DNA of 64,000 nt from Streptomyces sp. AC555_RSS877 (GTDB taxonomy: Bacteria > Actinomycetota > Actinomycetes > Streptomycetales > Streptomycetaceae): positions 83,548-147,547 of the forward strand of contig NZ_JAGMUK010000032.1 in NCBI RefSeq assembly GCF_019049245.1, read 5' to 3'. A program made the translations under genes and the position numbers. The notes under the pieces were generated by a model. That model saw only the letters and a program-made list of their open reading frames with translations. It had not been told where the DNA came from and searched no databases. Positions 27,786 through 36,035 of the stretch are shown here, one piece after another; the stretch's first letter is position 1; each line of letters starts with the position of its first letter.

Positions 27786-30238
27786 ACCGGTCCTGCCACC
27801 ACCGACACCGTCTTCGGCAGCGACACGCCCGAACCGTCGCGGCGCGGGTCCATCTCCGGGAGGTCGGCAGGGGTGCCGTTCTTCTGGGCCGCCTTCGCCG
27901 GGACGGGGCCCGCCCAGGCCAGGGACAGACAGTCCTCGCCCTTCAGGAAACGCTGGCAGCGGACGCCGCCGGTGGCGCGGCCCTTGCGCGGGTACTGGTC
28001 GAACGGGGTGAGCTTGGCCGTCGTCTGCACGGAGTCGTCCAGCGTGCCGCGTGAGCCCGCGACCGTGAACACCACCGCGTCCGCGGCGGGGTCGACGGCC
28101 GTGAAGGAGATCACCTTCGCTCCCTCGGTGAGCTTGACGCCCGTCATACCGCCGGCCGGGCGGCCCTGGGGCCGGACCTGGGCGGCCTGGTAGCGCAGCA
28201 GTTGCGCGTCGTCCGTGATGAAGACCAGGTCCTCCTCGCCGGTGCGCAACTCCACCGCGCCGACGATCCGGTCGCCCTCCCTGAGGGTGATGACCTCCAG
28301 CTCGCCCTTGTTGGTCGGATAGTCCGGGACCACGCGCTTGACGACGCCCTGGGTGGTGCCGATCGCCAGGCCGGGAGAGGACTCGTCGAGCGTGGTCAGG
28401 CAGACCACCGTCTCGTCGCCCTCCAGGGGGACGAACTCCGCGACCGGTGCGCCGCCCGAGAGGTTCGGCGCGGACGCGGTGTCCGGGAGCTGGGGCAGGT
28501 CGACGACGTTCACCCTCAGCAGGCGTCCGGAGGACGTGACCACGCCCACCTCGCCGCGCGCGGTGGCCGGCACCGCCGAGACGATCACGTCGTGCTTGGT
28601 GCGCCGGGCCTCGGCGTCCTCCGGGAACGGCTCGCCGTTCGCCGTGCGGGCCAGCAGGCCCGTGGAGGACAGGAGCACGCGGCAGGGGTCGTCGGCCACC
28701 TGGAGCGGCACGGCGGCCGCCGGGGAGCCCGCCGACTCCAGCAGGACCGTACGCCGTTCGGTGCCGAACTTCTTCGCCACCGCGGCCAGTTCGGTGGAGA
28801 CCAGCTTGCGCAGCTCGGAGTCCGAGTCGAGGATCCGGGTCAGCTCCGCGATCTCCGCGTTCAGCCGCTCCTTCTCCGACTCCAGCTCGATGCGGTCGAA
28901 CCTGGTGAGGCGGCGCAGCGGCGTGTCCAGGATGTACTGGGTCTGGATCTCGCTCAGGGAGAAGCGCTCGATCAGGCGCTGCTTGGCCTGCGCGGAGTTG
29001 TCGCTGGAGCGGATGAGGCGGATGACCTCGTCGATGTCGACCAGGGCGGTGAGCAGGCCCTCCACCAGGTGCAGCCGGTCGCGCTTCTTGGTGCGGCGGA
29101 ACTCGCTGCGGCGGCGTACGACCTCGAAGCGGTGGTCGAGGTAGACCTCCAGGAGTTCCTTGAGGCCGAGGGTGAGGGGCTGGCCGTCCACCAGCGCCAC
29201 ATTGTTGACGCCGAAGGACTCCTCCATGGGCGTCAGCTTGTAGAGCTGTTCCAGGACCGCCTCCGGCACGAAGCCGTTCTTGATCTCGATGACCAGGCGC
29301 AGGCCGTGCGCGCGGTCGGTGAGGTCCTTGACGTCGGCGATGCCCTGGAGCTTCTTCGAGCCGACCAGGTCCTTGATCTTGGCGATGACCTTCTCGGGAC
29401 CGACCGTGAAGGGCAGTTCGGTGACGACGAGGCCCTTGCGGCGGGCCGTCACGTTGTCCACCGCCACCGTGGCGCGGATCTTGAAGGTGCCGCGGCCCGT
29501 CTCGTACGCGTCCCGGATGCCGGAGAGGCCGACGATCCGGCCGCCGGTCGGCAGGTCAGGACCCGGGACGTGCCGCATCAGGGCTTCGAGGTCCGCGTTC
29601 GGATAGCGGATCAGGTGGCGGGCGGCCGCGATGACCTCGGCCAGGTTGTGCGGCGGCATGTTCGTGGCCATGCCGACGGCGATGCCCGAGGCGCCGTTCA
29701 CCAGGAGGTTCGGGAAGGCGGCGGGCAGGGCCACCGGCTCCTGCTCCTGGCCGTCGTAGTTGGGGTTGAAGTCGACCGTGTCCTCGTCGATCGACTCGGT
29801 CATCAGGCTCGTCGCCTCGGCCTGGCGGCACTCGGTGTACCGCATGGCGGCCGGCGGGTCGTCATTGCCCAGCGAGCCGAAGTTGCCATGGCCGTCGACC
29901 AGCGGGACGCGCATCGAGAAGGGCTGGGCCATGCGCACGAGGGCGTCGTAGATCGACGCGTCACCGTGCGGGTGCAGCTTGCCCATGACCTCGCCGACGA
30001 CGCGGGCGCACTTCACATAGCCGCGGTCGGGGCGCAGGCCCATCTCGTTCATCTGGTAGACGATGCGGCGGTGCACCGGCTTGAGGCCGTCACGGGCGTC
30101 CGGCAGGGCGCGGGAGTAGATGACCGAGTACGCGTACTCGAGGAAGGAGCCCTGCATCTCGTCGACGACGTCGATGTCGAGGATCTTCTCCTCGTACGAG
30201 TCGTCGGGCGGCGGGGTCTTCGTGCTGCGGCGGGCCAT
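27782..30238 (-). CDS. parC: Type IIA topoisomerase subunit A (ParC/GyrA-like)
   Basis: 818 residues. The breakage-reunion domain carries the quinolone-resistance region KLHPHGDASIYDALVRMAQ and the catalytic Tyr in AMRYTECR. The coiled-coil gate region and a C-terminal beta-pinwheel with repeats such as VITLREGDRIVGAV follow. Together with a ParE/GyrB partner (not in the window) it passes DNA duplexes to decatenate chromosomes. The residues after the Tyr and the lack of a full GyrA box favour the second, ParC-like actinomycete enzyme over housekeeping GyrA. Its TAG stop shares the palindrome CTAG with the stop of the convergent CobW-like gene. Confidence 0.88.
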   Translation of the reverse strand: MARRSTKTPPPDDSYEEKILDIDVVDEMQGSFLEYAYSVIYSRALPDARDGLKPVHRRIVYQMNEMGLRPDRGYVKCARVVGEVMGKLHPHGDASIYDALVRMAQPFSMRVPLVDGHGNFGSLGNDDPPAAMRYTECRQAEATSLMTESIDEDTVDFNPNYDGQEQEPVALPAAFPNLLVNGASGIAVGMATNMPPHNLAEVIAAARHLIRYPNADLEALMRHVPGPDLPTGGRIVGLSGIRDAYETGRGTFKIRATVAVDNVTARRKGLVVTELPFTVGPEKVIAKIKDLVGSKKLQGIADVKDLTDRAHGLRLVIEIKNGFVPEAVLEQLYKLTPMEESFGVNNVALVDGQPLTLGLKELLEVYLDHRFEVVRRRSEFRRTKKRDRLHLVEGLLTALVDIDEVIRLIRSSDNSAQAKQRLIERFSLSEIQTQYILDTPLRRLTRFDRIELESEKERLNAEIAELTRILDSDSELRKLVSTELAAVAKKFGTERRTVLLESAGSPAAAVPLQVADDPCRVLLSSTGLLARTANGEPFPEDAEARRTKHDVIVSAVPATARGEVGVVTSSGRLLRVNVVDLPQLPDTASAPNLSGGAPVAEFVPLEGDETVVCLTTLDESSPGLAIGTTQGVVKRVVPDYPTNKGELEVITLREGDRIVGAVELRTGEEDLVFITDDAQLLRYQAAQVRPQGRPAGGMTGVKLTEGAKVISFTAVDPAADAVVFTVAGSRGTLDDSVQTTAKLTPFDQYPRKGRATGGVRCQRFLKGEDCLSLAWAGPVPAKAAQKNGTPADLPEMDPRRDGSGVSLPKTVSVVAGPV

Positions 30239-30626
30239 CGCTGCCGGCTCCTCCTGTTTCTGGTAGTTCGCCTGGGGGCGCTGAGGTCGGTGTCGAGGGC
30301 CCGAGTGTGCTCAGCCCTGCGGGCCTGTGCGCGCTCGACCTCTCGACATCGACGCGTCCCTTCGGCTCACTCTTGCTGAAGCGTGAACGGGATCTGACGC
30401 GACCATTGTGGACCGCGGCACTGACAGTGCGGGCCGGGGCCCACTGTCGGCCGCCCGGCCCGGGAGGGGCGGGCGCCTGACCGCGATTGCCCGCAGGCTA
30501 CGCGATCTCGCTGACGGCGTACGTCGTCCGGGAACTTCGCGGACCGTCCGCACGCTTGCATACAGTGGCAGGACCGGCAGGAAAACCGCGGTTTCAGCGA
30601 CCGCGACCGCGAGGGAAGGGACGTAC
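30239..30626. other. Divergent promoter region, parC-like and M16 genes
   Basis: 388 bases with no gene. The only clear signal is the GAAGGG ribosome site at 30615-30620 for the peptidase gene. Promoters for both directions must lie here. Confidence 0.5.
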
Positions 30627-31976
30627 ATGCCCATGGGTCACACGGCCACAGCACAGGCAGGCTCCGGCGGCCTGACAGCGACCGAGCACCGCCTGGCCAA
30701 CGGGCTGCGCGTGGTGCTCTCGGAGGACCATCTGACCCCGGTCGCGGCGGTGTGCCTCTGGTACGACGTCGGCTCGCGCCACGAAGTCAAGGGTCGTACC
30801 GGACTTGCTCACCTTTTCGAGCACCTCATGTTCCAGGGCTCCGGCCAGGTCAAGGGCAACGGCCACTTCGAGCTGGTCCAGGGAGCCGGCGGCTCGCTCA
30901 ACGGCACCACCAGCTTCGAGCGCACCAACTACTTCGAGACCATGCCCACCCACCAGCTGGAGCTCGCCCTCTGGCTGGAGGCCGACCGCATGGGTTCGCT
31001 GCTGGCCGCCCTCGACGACGAGTCGATGGAGAACCAGCGGGACGTCGTCAAGAACGAGCGCCGGCAGCGCTACGACAACGTTCCCTACGGCACGGCGTTC
31101 GAGAAGCTGACCGCCCTCGCCTACCCGGAGGGCCACCCCTACCACCACACCCCGATCGGCTCGATGGCCGACCTGGACGCGGCCACCCTGGAGGACGCGC
31201 GCGCGTTCTTCCGCACGTACTACGCGCCGGGCAACGCCGTCCTGTCGGTCGTCGGCGACATCGACCCGGAGCAGACGCTCGCCTGGATCGAGAAGTACTT
31301 CGGATCCATCGCACCGCACGACGGCAAGCCCGTGCCCCGCGACGGCTCGCTGCCCGACATCATCGGCGAGGAGCTGCGTGAGGTCGTGGAGGAAGAGGTT
31401 CCGGCGCGCGCGTTGATGGCCGCCTACCGGCTCCCGGAGGACGGCACACGCGCGTGCGACGCGGCCGACCTGGCGCTCACCGTCCTCGGCGGCGGCGAGT
31501 CGTCGCGCATCTACAACCGGCTCGTACGACGTGACCGCACCGCGGTGGCGGCCGGCTTCGGCCTGCTGCGGCTGGCCGGGGCGCCCTCCCTGGGCTGGCT
31601 GGACGTGAAGACCTCCGGTGACGTCGAGGTGCCGGTCATCGAGGCCGCCATCGACGAGGAGCTCGCCCGGTTCGCCGAGGAGGGCCCCACGGCCGAGGAG
31701 ATGGAACGCGCCCAGGCCCAGTTGGAGCGCGAGTGGCTGGACCGGCTCGGCACCGTCGCGGGCCGCGCCGACGAACTGTGCCGCTACGCCGTCCTGTTCG
31801 GCGACCCGCAGCTCGCCCTGACCGCCGTGCAGCGCGTGCTGGACGTGACGGCGGAAGAGGTCCAGGAGGCCGCCAAGGCCCGCCTGCGCCCCGACAACCG
31901 CGCCGTGCTCGTCTACGAGCCGATCGCCACCGAAGCCCCCGCCGACCAGGACGAGAACGAGGAGGCGGCCCGGTGA
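30627..31976 (+). CDS. M16 (pitrilysin/processing peptidase) family zinc peptidase, active subunit
   Basis: 449 residues from ATG 30627 with GAAGGG upstream. The inverted zinc motif HLFEHLMF supplies two His and the catalytic Glu, and the distal Glu ligand is in DVVKNERRQRYDN. Two M16 halves are present. It is 4 bases overlapped (GTGA) by a second M16 gene that lacks the zinc motif, matching the known active/inactive heterodimer layout of bacterial M16B peptidases. Cytoplasmic; no signal peptide. Natural substrate unknown; peptide clearance or processing is likely. Confidence 0.92.
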   Translation: MPMGHTATAQAGSGGLTATEHRLANGLRVVLSEDHLTPVAAVCLWYDVGSRHEVKGRTGLAHLFEHLMFQGSGQVKGNGHFELVQGAGGSLNGTTSFERTNYFETMPTHQLELALWLEADRMGSLLAALDDESMENQRDVVKNERRQRYDNVPYGTAFEKLTALAYPEGHPYHHTPIGSMADLDAATLEDARAFFRTYYAPGNAVLSVVGDIDPEQTLAWIEKYFGSIAPHDGKPVPRDGSLPDIIGEELREVVEEEVPARALMAAYRLPEDGTRACDAADLALTVLGGGESSRIYNRLVRRDRTAVAAGFGLLRLAGAPSLGWLDVKTSGDVEVPVIEAAIDEELARFAEEGPTAEEMERAQAQLEREWLDRLGTVAGRADELCRYAVLFGDPQLALTAVQRVLDVTAEEVQEAAKARLRPDNRAVLVYEPIATEAPADQDENEEAAR

Positions 31977-33361
31977 CCGAGCTCGCCACGATGGAATTCC
32001 ACCCCCAGCCCCAGGCGGGCGACGCCAAGCCCTGGGCCTTCCCGGCGCCCCAGCGCGGGACGCTCGACAACGGCCTGACCGTGCTGCGCTGCCACCGCCC
32101 CGGCCAGCAGGTCGTCGCCGTCGAGGTGATCCTGGACGCCCCCCTGGACGCCGAACCGGCCGGCCTGGACGGCGTCGCCACGATCATGGCGCGGGCCTTC
32201 TCCGAGGGCACCGACAAGCACTCCGCCGAGGATTTCGCCGCCGAGCTGGAGCGCTGCGGCGCCACCCTCGACGCGCACGCCGACCACCCCGGCGTACGGC
32301 TCTCCCTCGAAGTCCCGGTCTCGCGTCTGGAGAAGGCACTGGGCCTGCTCTCCGACGCCCTCAGGGCGCCCGCGTTCGCGGACAGCGAGGTCGAGCGGCT
32401 GGTGCGCAACCGCCTCGACGAGATCCCGCACGAGCTGGCCAACCCGTCCCGGCGGGCCGCCAAGGAGCTCTCCAAGGAGCTCTTCCCGGCGACCTCGCGC
32501 ATGTCGCGCCCGCGCCAGGGCGCCGAGGAGACCGTCGAGAACATCGACTCCGCGGCCGTGCGCGGCTTCTACGAGAAGCACGTCCGCCCCGCCACCGCCA
32601 CCGTCGTGGTCGTCGGCGACCTCACCGGAATCGACCTCGACGCGCTGCTCGGTGACACCCTCGGCTCCTGGACCGGCTCCTCGGCCGAGCCCCGCCCCGT
32701 GCCGCCGGTGACCGCCGACGACACCGGCCGGGTCGTCATCGTGGACCGCCCCGGCGCCGTCCAGACGCAGCTGCTCATCGGCCGTATCGGACCCGACCGG
32801 CACGACCGCGTGTGGCCCGCGCAGGTGCTCGGCACGTACTGCCTGGGCGGCACCCTCACCTCCCGCCTGGACCGCGTCCTGCGCGAGGAGAAGGGCTACA
32901 CCTACGGTGTGCGGGCGTTCGGGCAGGTCATGCGCTCCGCTCCGGACGGTACGGGTGCCGCGATGCTCGCCATCAGCGGCTCCGTCGACACCCCGAACAC
33001 CGGACCCGCTCTCGATGACCTGTGGACGGTGCTGCGTACCCTCGCCGCCGGGGGGCTCACCGACGCCGAGCGCGACGTCGCCGTGCAGAACCTCGTCGGG
33101 GTGGCCCCGCTGAAGTACGAGACGGCGGCGGCGGTGGCGAGCACGCTGGCCGACCAGGTCGAGCAGCACCTGCCGGACGACTTCCAGGCGACGCTGTACC
33201 AGCAGCTCGCCGCGACGGGCACCGTCGAGGCCACCGCGGCGGCCGTGAGCGCCTTCCCGGTCGACCGGCTGGTGACCGTCCTCGTCGGGGACGCGGCGCA
33301 GATCAAGGAGCCCGTGCAGGCCCTCGGCATCGGCGAGGTCACCGTCGTGTCGGCGGAGTAG
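31973..33361 (+). CDS. M16 family peptidase-like subunit, catalytically incomplete
   Basis: 462 residues from GTG 31973 overlapping the stop of the upstream M16 gene. The position of the HxxEH motif reads GLDGVATIMARAF, with no zinc ligands, so it should be the non-catalytic partner that shapes the substrate chamber. The C-terminal half keeps the glycine-rich loop and the R/Y pair region (LDRVLREEKGYTYGVRAF) that binds substrate in the alpha subunit of such pairs. Followed by a strong hairpin terminator, marking the end of this two-gene operon. Confidence 0.9.
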   Translation: MTELATMEFHPQPQAGDAKPWAFPAPQRGTLDNGLTVLRCHRPGQQVVAVEVILDAPLDAEPAGLDGVATIMARAFSEGTDKHSAEDFAAELERCGATLDAHADHPGVRLSLEVPVSRLEKALGLLSDALRAPAFADSEVERLVRNRLDEIPHELANPSRRAAKELSKELFPATSRMSRPRQGAEETVENIDSAAVRGFYEKHVRPATATVVVVGDLTGIDLDALLGDTLGSWTGSSAEPRPVPPVTADDTGRVVIVDRPGAVQTQLLIGRIGPDRHDRVWPAQVLGTYCLGGTLTSRLDRVLREEKGYTYGVRAFGQVMRSAPDGTGAAMLAISGSVDTPNTGPALDDLWTVLRTLAAGGLTDAERDVAVQNLVGVAPLKYETAAAVASTLADQVEQHLPDDFQATLYQQLAATGTVEATAAAVSAFPVDRLVTVLVGDAAQIKEPVQALGIGEVTVVSAE

Positions 33362-33378
33362 CCGCACGCGCGCGTCCA

Positions 33379-33412
33379 GGGGCCCTGGTGACTGAAGAGT
33401 CGCCAGGGCCCC
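33379..33412 (+). terminator. Hairpin terminator after the M16 pair
   Basis: A 15-base stem, GGGGCCCTGGTGACT / AGTCGCCAGGGCCCC, with one G-T wobble and a GAAG loop. There is no T-run, as is common in Streptomyces. Confidence 0.8.
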
Positions 33413-33561
33413 CGCATGTCCGAATTGAGGGAGAGGTTGCCTGTCTGCCCTGTGGCATGCGCTACAAAAGCCGTGATCCGTTTGGGGATTGAAAGTTGCC
33501 GCGTTTAGCGTCATGCGGGCTGTTCGTCAGGCAGTGCGCCGCAGCCGCGGCACCGGACAGT

Positions 33562-33712
33562 CATCGCCGAGTCCCCGCATGGCGCGAGCCAGGGGAGCCG
33601 GGGACCCAAACCATAAGTCCCTGGGGTGAATCGGACGCCCGCGCGCATCGCGAGGGGGTCCGTAGGAGACCTTCCTGCTCCGAACCCGTCAGCTAACCCG
33701 GTAGGCGAGAAG
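33562..33712 (+). ncRNA. c-di-AMP riboswitch (ydaO-yuaA type)
   Basis: The leader of the M23 gene has the conserved blocks of the ydaO aptamer in order: ATCGCCGAGTCC, GGGGAGCCGGGGACCCAA, CCATAAGTCCCTGGGGTGAATC, GTAGGAGACCTTCCTGCTCC, and CCGTCAGCTAACCCGGTAGGCG-like closing strand (CAGCTAACCCGGTAGGCG). The 5' CGCC and 3' GGCG can pair to close the structure. This riboswitch binds cyclic di-AMP and, in Streptomyces, turns down genes for cell-wall hydrolases when the nucleotide is high. The peptidase start lies 23 bases after the aptamer. Confidence 0.92.
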
Positions 33713-33734
33713 GAAGGAAAGGACCAGCCACCAC

Positions 33735-34520
33735 ATGGCGTTCACCTGCGCCACCGGGAAGCACCGGCGTCCCAGTCGGATGAAGCGCACCACCGCCCGC
33801 GCCGCCGGCGTCGCGGCCCTCGCCACCACCGGCGTCATCGGCACCCTGGCCGCCCCCGCGCTCGCCGCCGAACCGGCCGTCGAGCAGACCGGTCTCACTC
33901 CCGTCATCACCATCGGCGACTCGGTCGCCGACCAGATCGACGCCCAGGCGGCCGCCCAGAAGCAGGCCGCCGAAGAGGCGGAGGCGCAGCGGCAGGCCGA
34001 GGAGGCTGCGCGCAAGAAGGCGGTCGTCGCTGCCAAGCAGGCCCTCGCCGAGGCCAAGCAGGCGCGCGAGGTCAAGGAGCGTGCCGCCCGCGAGGCCGAG
34101 CGCAAGCGCCTCAACTCCTACGTCTCCCCGATCTCCGGCTCGTACATCTCGACCGGCTACAAGGCCGGCGGTGGCGTCTGGTCCTCCGGCAGCCACACGG
34201 GCGTCGACTTCCATGCCGCGAGCGGCACCTCCGTCCACGCGGTCGGCTCCGGCACGGTCGTCGAGGCGGGTTGGGGCGGGTCGTACGGCAACAACGTCGT
34301 GATCAAGATGAACGACGGCACCTACACCCAGTACGGTCACCTGTCGTCCCTCGCCGTCTCCGTCGGTCAGTCGGTCACCCCGGGCCAGCAGATAGGCCTC
34401 TCCGGCGCCACCGGCAACGTCACCGGGCCGCACCTGCACTTTGAGGCCCGCACGACCCCGGAGTACGGCTCGGACATGGATCCCGTCGCCTACCTCCGCT
34501 CGCACGGCGTGAACGTCTGA
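33735..34520 (+). CDS. Secreted M23 family metallopeptidase (cell-wall hydrolase)
   Basis: 261 residues. A signal peptide with a basic start and a cleavage-like APALAAE near residue 44; a long Ala/Lys/Glu-rich coiled-coil (about 65-125); and an LytM/M23 domain (about 130-255). The zinc ligands are in SHTGVDFHAASGT and GPHLHFEART, with the fold-specific GNNVVIKMNDGTYTQYGHLS. It should cut peptidoglycan cross-bridges or stem peptides outside the cell. Its leader is a c-di-AMP riboswitch, so expression follows osmotic and developmental state. ATG 33735 has GAAGGAAAGGA upstream; a later ATG (33780) is less likely. Confidence 0.93.
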   Translation: MAFTCATGKHRRPSRMKRTTARAAGVAALATTGVIGTLAAPALAAEPAVEQTGLTPVITIGDSVADQIDAQAAAQKQAAEEAEAQRQAEEAARKKAVVAAKQALAEAKQAREVKERAAREAERKRLNSYVSPISGSYISTGYKAGGGVWSSGSHTGVDFHAASGTSVHAVGSGTVVEAGWGGSYGNNVVIKMNDGTYTQYGHLSSLAVSVGQSVTPGQQIGLSGATGNVTGPHLHFEARTTPEYGSDMDPVAYLRSHGVNV

Positions 34521-34588
34521 CGCCCGCACGGCGTGATCGTCCGACGGCCGCGCCCGTGATCGTCTGACGACCGCGGGTCCGCCTCCCG

Positions 34589-34615
34589 AAGCCCCGGCTC
34601 ACCGAGCCGGGGCTT
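34589..34615 (+). terminator. Hairpin terminator after the M23 gene
   Basis: Perfect 12-base stem AAGCCCCGGCTC / GAGCCGGGGCTT with a 3-base loop, followed by TCGG rather than a long T-run. Confidence 0.85.
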
Positions 34616-34754
34616 TCGGTGTATCGGACGGCCGTCTGTCCAAAAAATATCCATGGATTCCGGCCCGCCATCGGAAATTCCCGCTGATTGCAATAGAGTC
34701 GCTGAACACACGTCAATCGTCGACGTTTCACGGGGATTAAAGCGGAGGTCGGTC

Positions 34755-35450
34755 ATGCGTATTCCGGCGCACTCGGTATGCACGGCGATCCGGGACGACA
34801 TCGTCGCGGGTGTCTACGAGCGCGGCAGCCGGCTCACCGAGGAACTGCTCGCGCGCCGCTACGGTGTCTCGCGCGTCCCCGTCCGGGAGGCCCTGCGCAC
34901 GCTGGAGGCTGAGGGCTTCGTGGTGACCCGGCGGCACGCGGGCGCGTGCGTCGCGGAACCCACCGAGCAGGAGGGTGCCGACCTGCTGGAGATGCGCGTG
35001 CTCCTGGAGCCGCTCGGCGCCTCGCGGGCCGCCCAGCGGCGCACCGAGGCCCATCTCAAGGTGCTCCGCGGGCTGGTGCGGCTGGGCCAGGAGCGGGCCA
35101 GGCGGGGCAATAGCGAGGATCTGCGCTCTCTGGGGAGCTGGTTCCACGAGACGCTCGCACAGGCCTCCGGCAGCGCCGCGATGACCTCGATGCTGACCCA
35201 GCTGCGTCACAAGATCGCCTGGATGTACGCGGTGGAGGCGCCGGCCAACCCCGTCGAGTCGTGGGCGGAGCACGGCGCGATCGTGGACGCGGTGGCGCGC
35301 GGCGACAGCGAACGTGCGCGGGCGCTCACGGCGCTGCACACAGAGCGCGCGACGACGGCGCACCGGCTGCGATTCGCCGGCGGCGCGGAGCGGCCGGACC
35401 GTGTGAGGAACTCGCAACATCCCGTAAACATGACGGGCCTGCGGCATTAA
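34755..35450 (+). CDS. GntR/FadR-type transcriptional regulator
   Basis: 231 residues from ATG 34755 with GCGGAGGT upstream. The winged helix (about 8-70) reads IRDDIVAGVYERGSRLTEEL, RRYGVSRVPVREALRTLEAEG; the C-terminal helical FCD domain (about 85-215) has the metal/ligand-binding Asp/His pattern including WFHETLAQASG and EHGAIVDAVARGD. FCD regulators respond to carboxylic acids or sugar acids. Neighbour of HPr, but convergent with it, so no operon. Likely autoregulated; target genes unknown. Confidence 0.9.
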   Translation: MRIPAHSVCTAIRDDIVAGVYERGSRLTEELLARRYGVSRVPVREALRTLEAEGFVVTRRHAGACVAEPTEQEGADLLEMRVLLEPLGASRAAQRRTEAHLKVLRGLVRLGQERARRGNSEDLRSLGSWFHETLAQASGSAAMTSMLTQLRHKIAWMYAVEAPANPVESWAEHGAIVDAVARGDSERARALTALHTERATTAHRLRFAGGAERPDRVRNSQHPVNMTGLRH

Positions 35451-35518
35451 CACGGGCACCGTATACAAAGAGCAGATAATTCGCGGGGGATTATTTCTGC
35501 TGCCCGTCAACGGGAAAT

Positions 35519-35556
35519 GCGAAGGGCTCGCCCGATAATTCGGACGAGCCCTTCGC
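35519..35556. terminator. Bidirectional terminator between the GntR-type gene and ptsH
   Basis: Stem GCGAAGGGCTCG / CGAGCCCTTCGC with a loop that can pair further (CCCG ... CGGA). It sits between convergent genes and can serve both. Confidence 0.85.
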
Positions 35557-35576
35557 CGTACCCTTTAATCGGATGC

Positions 35577-35858
35577 TCAGACGGTCTCGGGAAGCTCCTC
35601 GAGACCCTCGGAGACCAGCTTCGCCAGGCGGTCGAGGGCCACGTCCGCACCCTCGGAGTCGGAGGCGAGGACGATCTCCTCGCCGCCCTGGGCGCCCAGA
35701 CCGAGGACGGCCAGCATGGAGGCCGCGTTGACGGGGTTGCCGTCGGCCTTGGAGATCGTCACCGGGATGCCTGCGGCCGTGGCGGCCCGGACGAAGATGG
35801 AAGCGGGGCGGGCGTGGAGGCCCTCGGCCCAGCCGACGTTGACGCGGCGCTCAGCCAT
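35577..35858 (-). CDS. ptsH: HPr, phosphocarrier of the phosphotransferase system
   Basis: 93 residues, the usual HPr size. His15 in GLHARPAS is the site that takes phosphate from enzyme I and passes it to sugar-specific EIIA proteins. Ser47 is in NAASMLAVLGLGAQ, at the regulatory position known in S. coelicolor HPr. The C-terminal helix (VALDRLAKLVSEGLEEL) is complete. It is a single gene, away from other PTS components, as in streptomycetes. Confidence 0.95.
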   Translation of the reverse strand: MAERRVNVGWAEGLHARPASIFVRAATAAGIPVTISKADGNPVNAASMLAVLGLGAQGGEEIVLASDSEGADVALDRLAKLVSEGLEELPETV

Positions 35859-36035
35859 GTGATGCTGCCCTTCGGTGTATCAGGTTGTCTAGACCAGTTT
35901 CCCATATCGTGAAGCATGCCCGGAGCGGTCCTTCGTCCCGCCCCGATGTGTCGTCGGACCGCGGCCTCGGTCCGGCTGACGTCCTCCACAGACTGCCTCG
36001 CGCCGTTGTCGTACGCGAGCCGTACTCTGGGGCCC

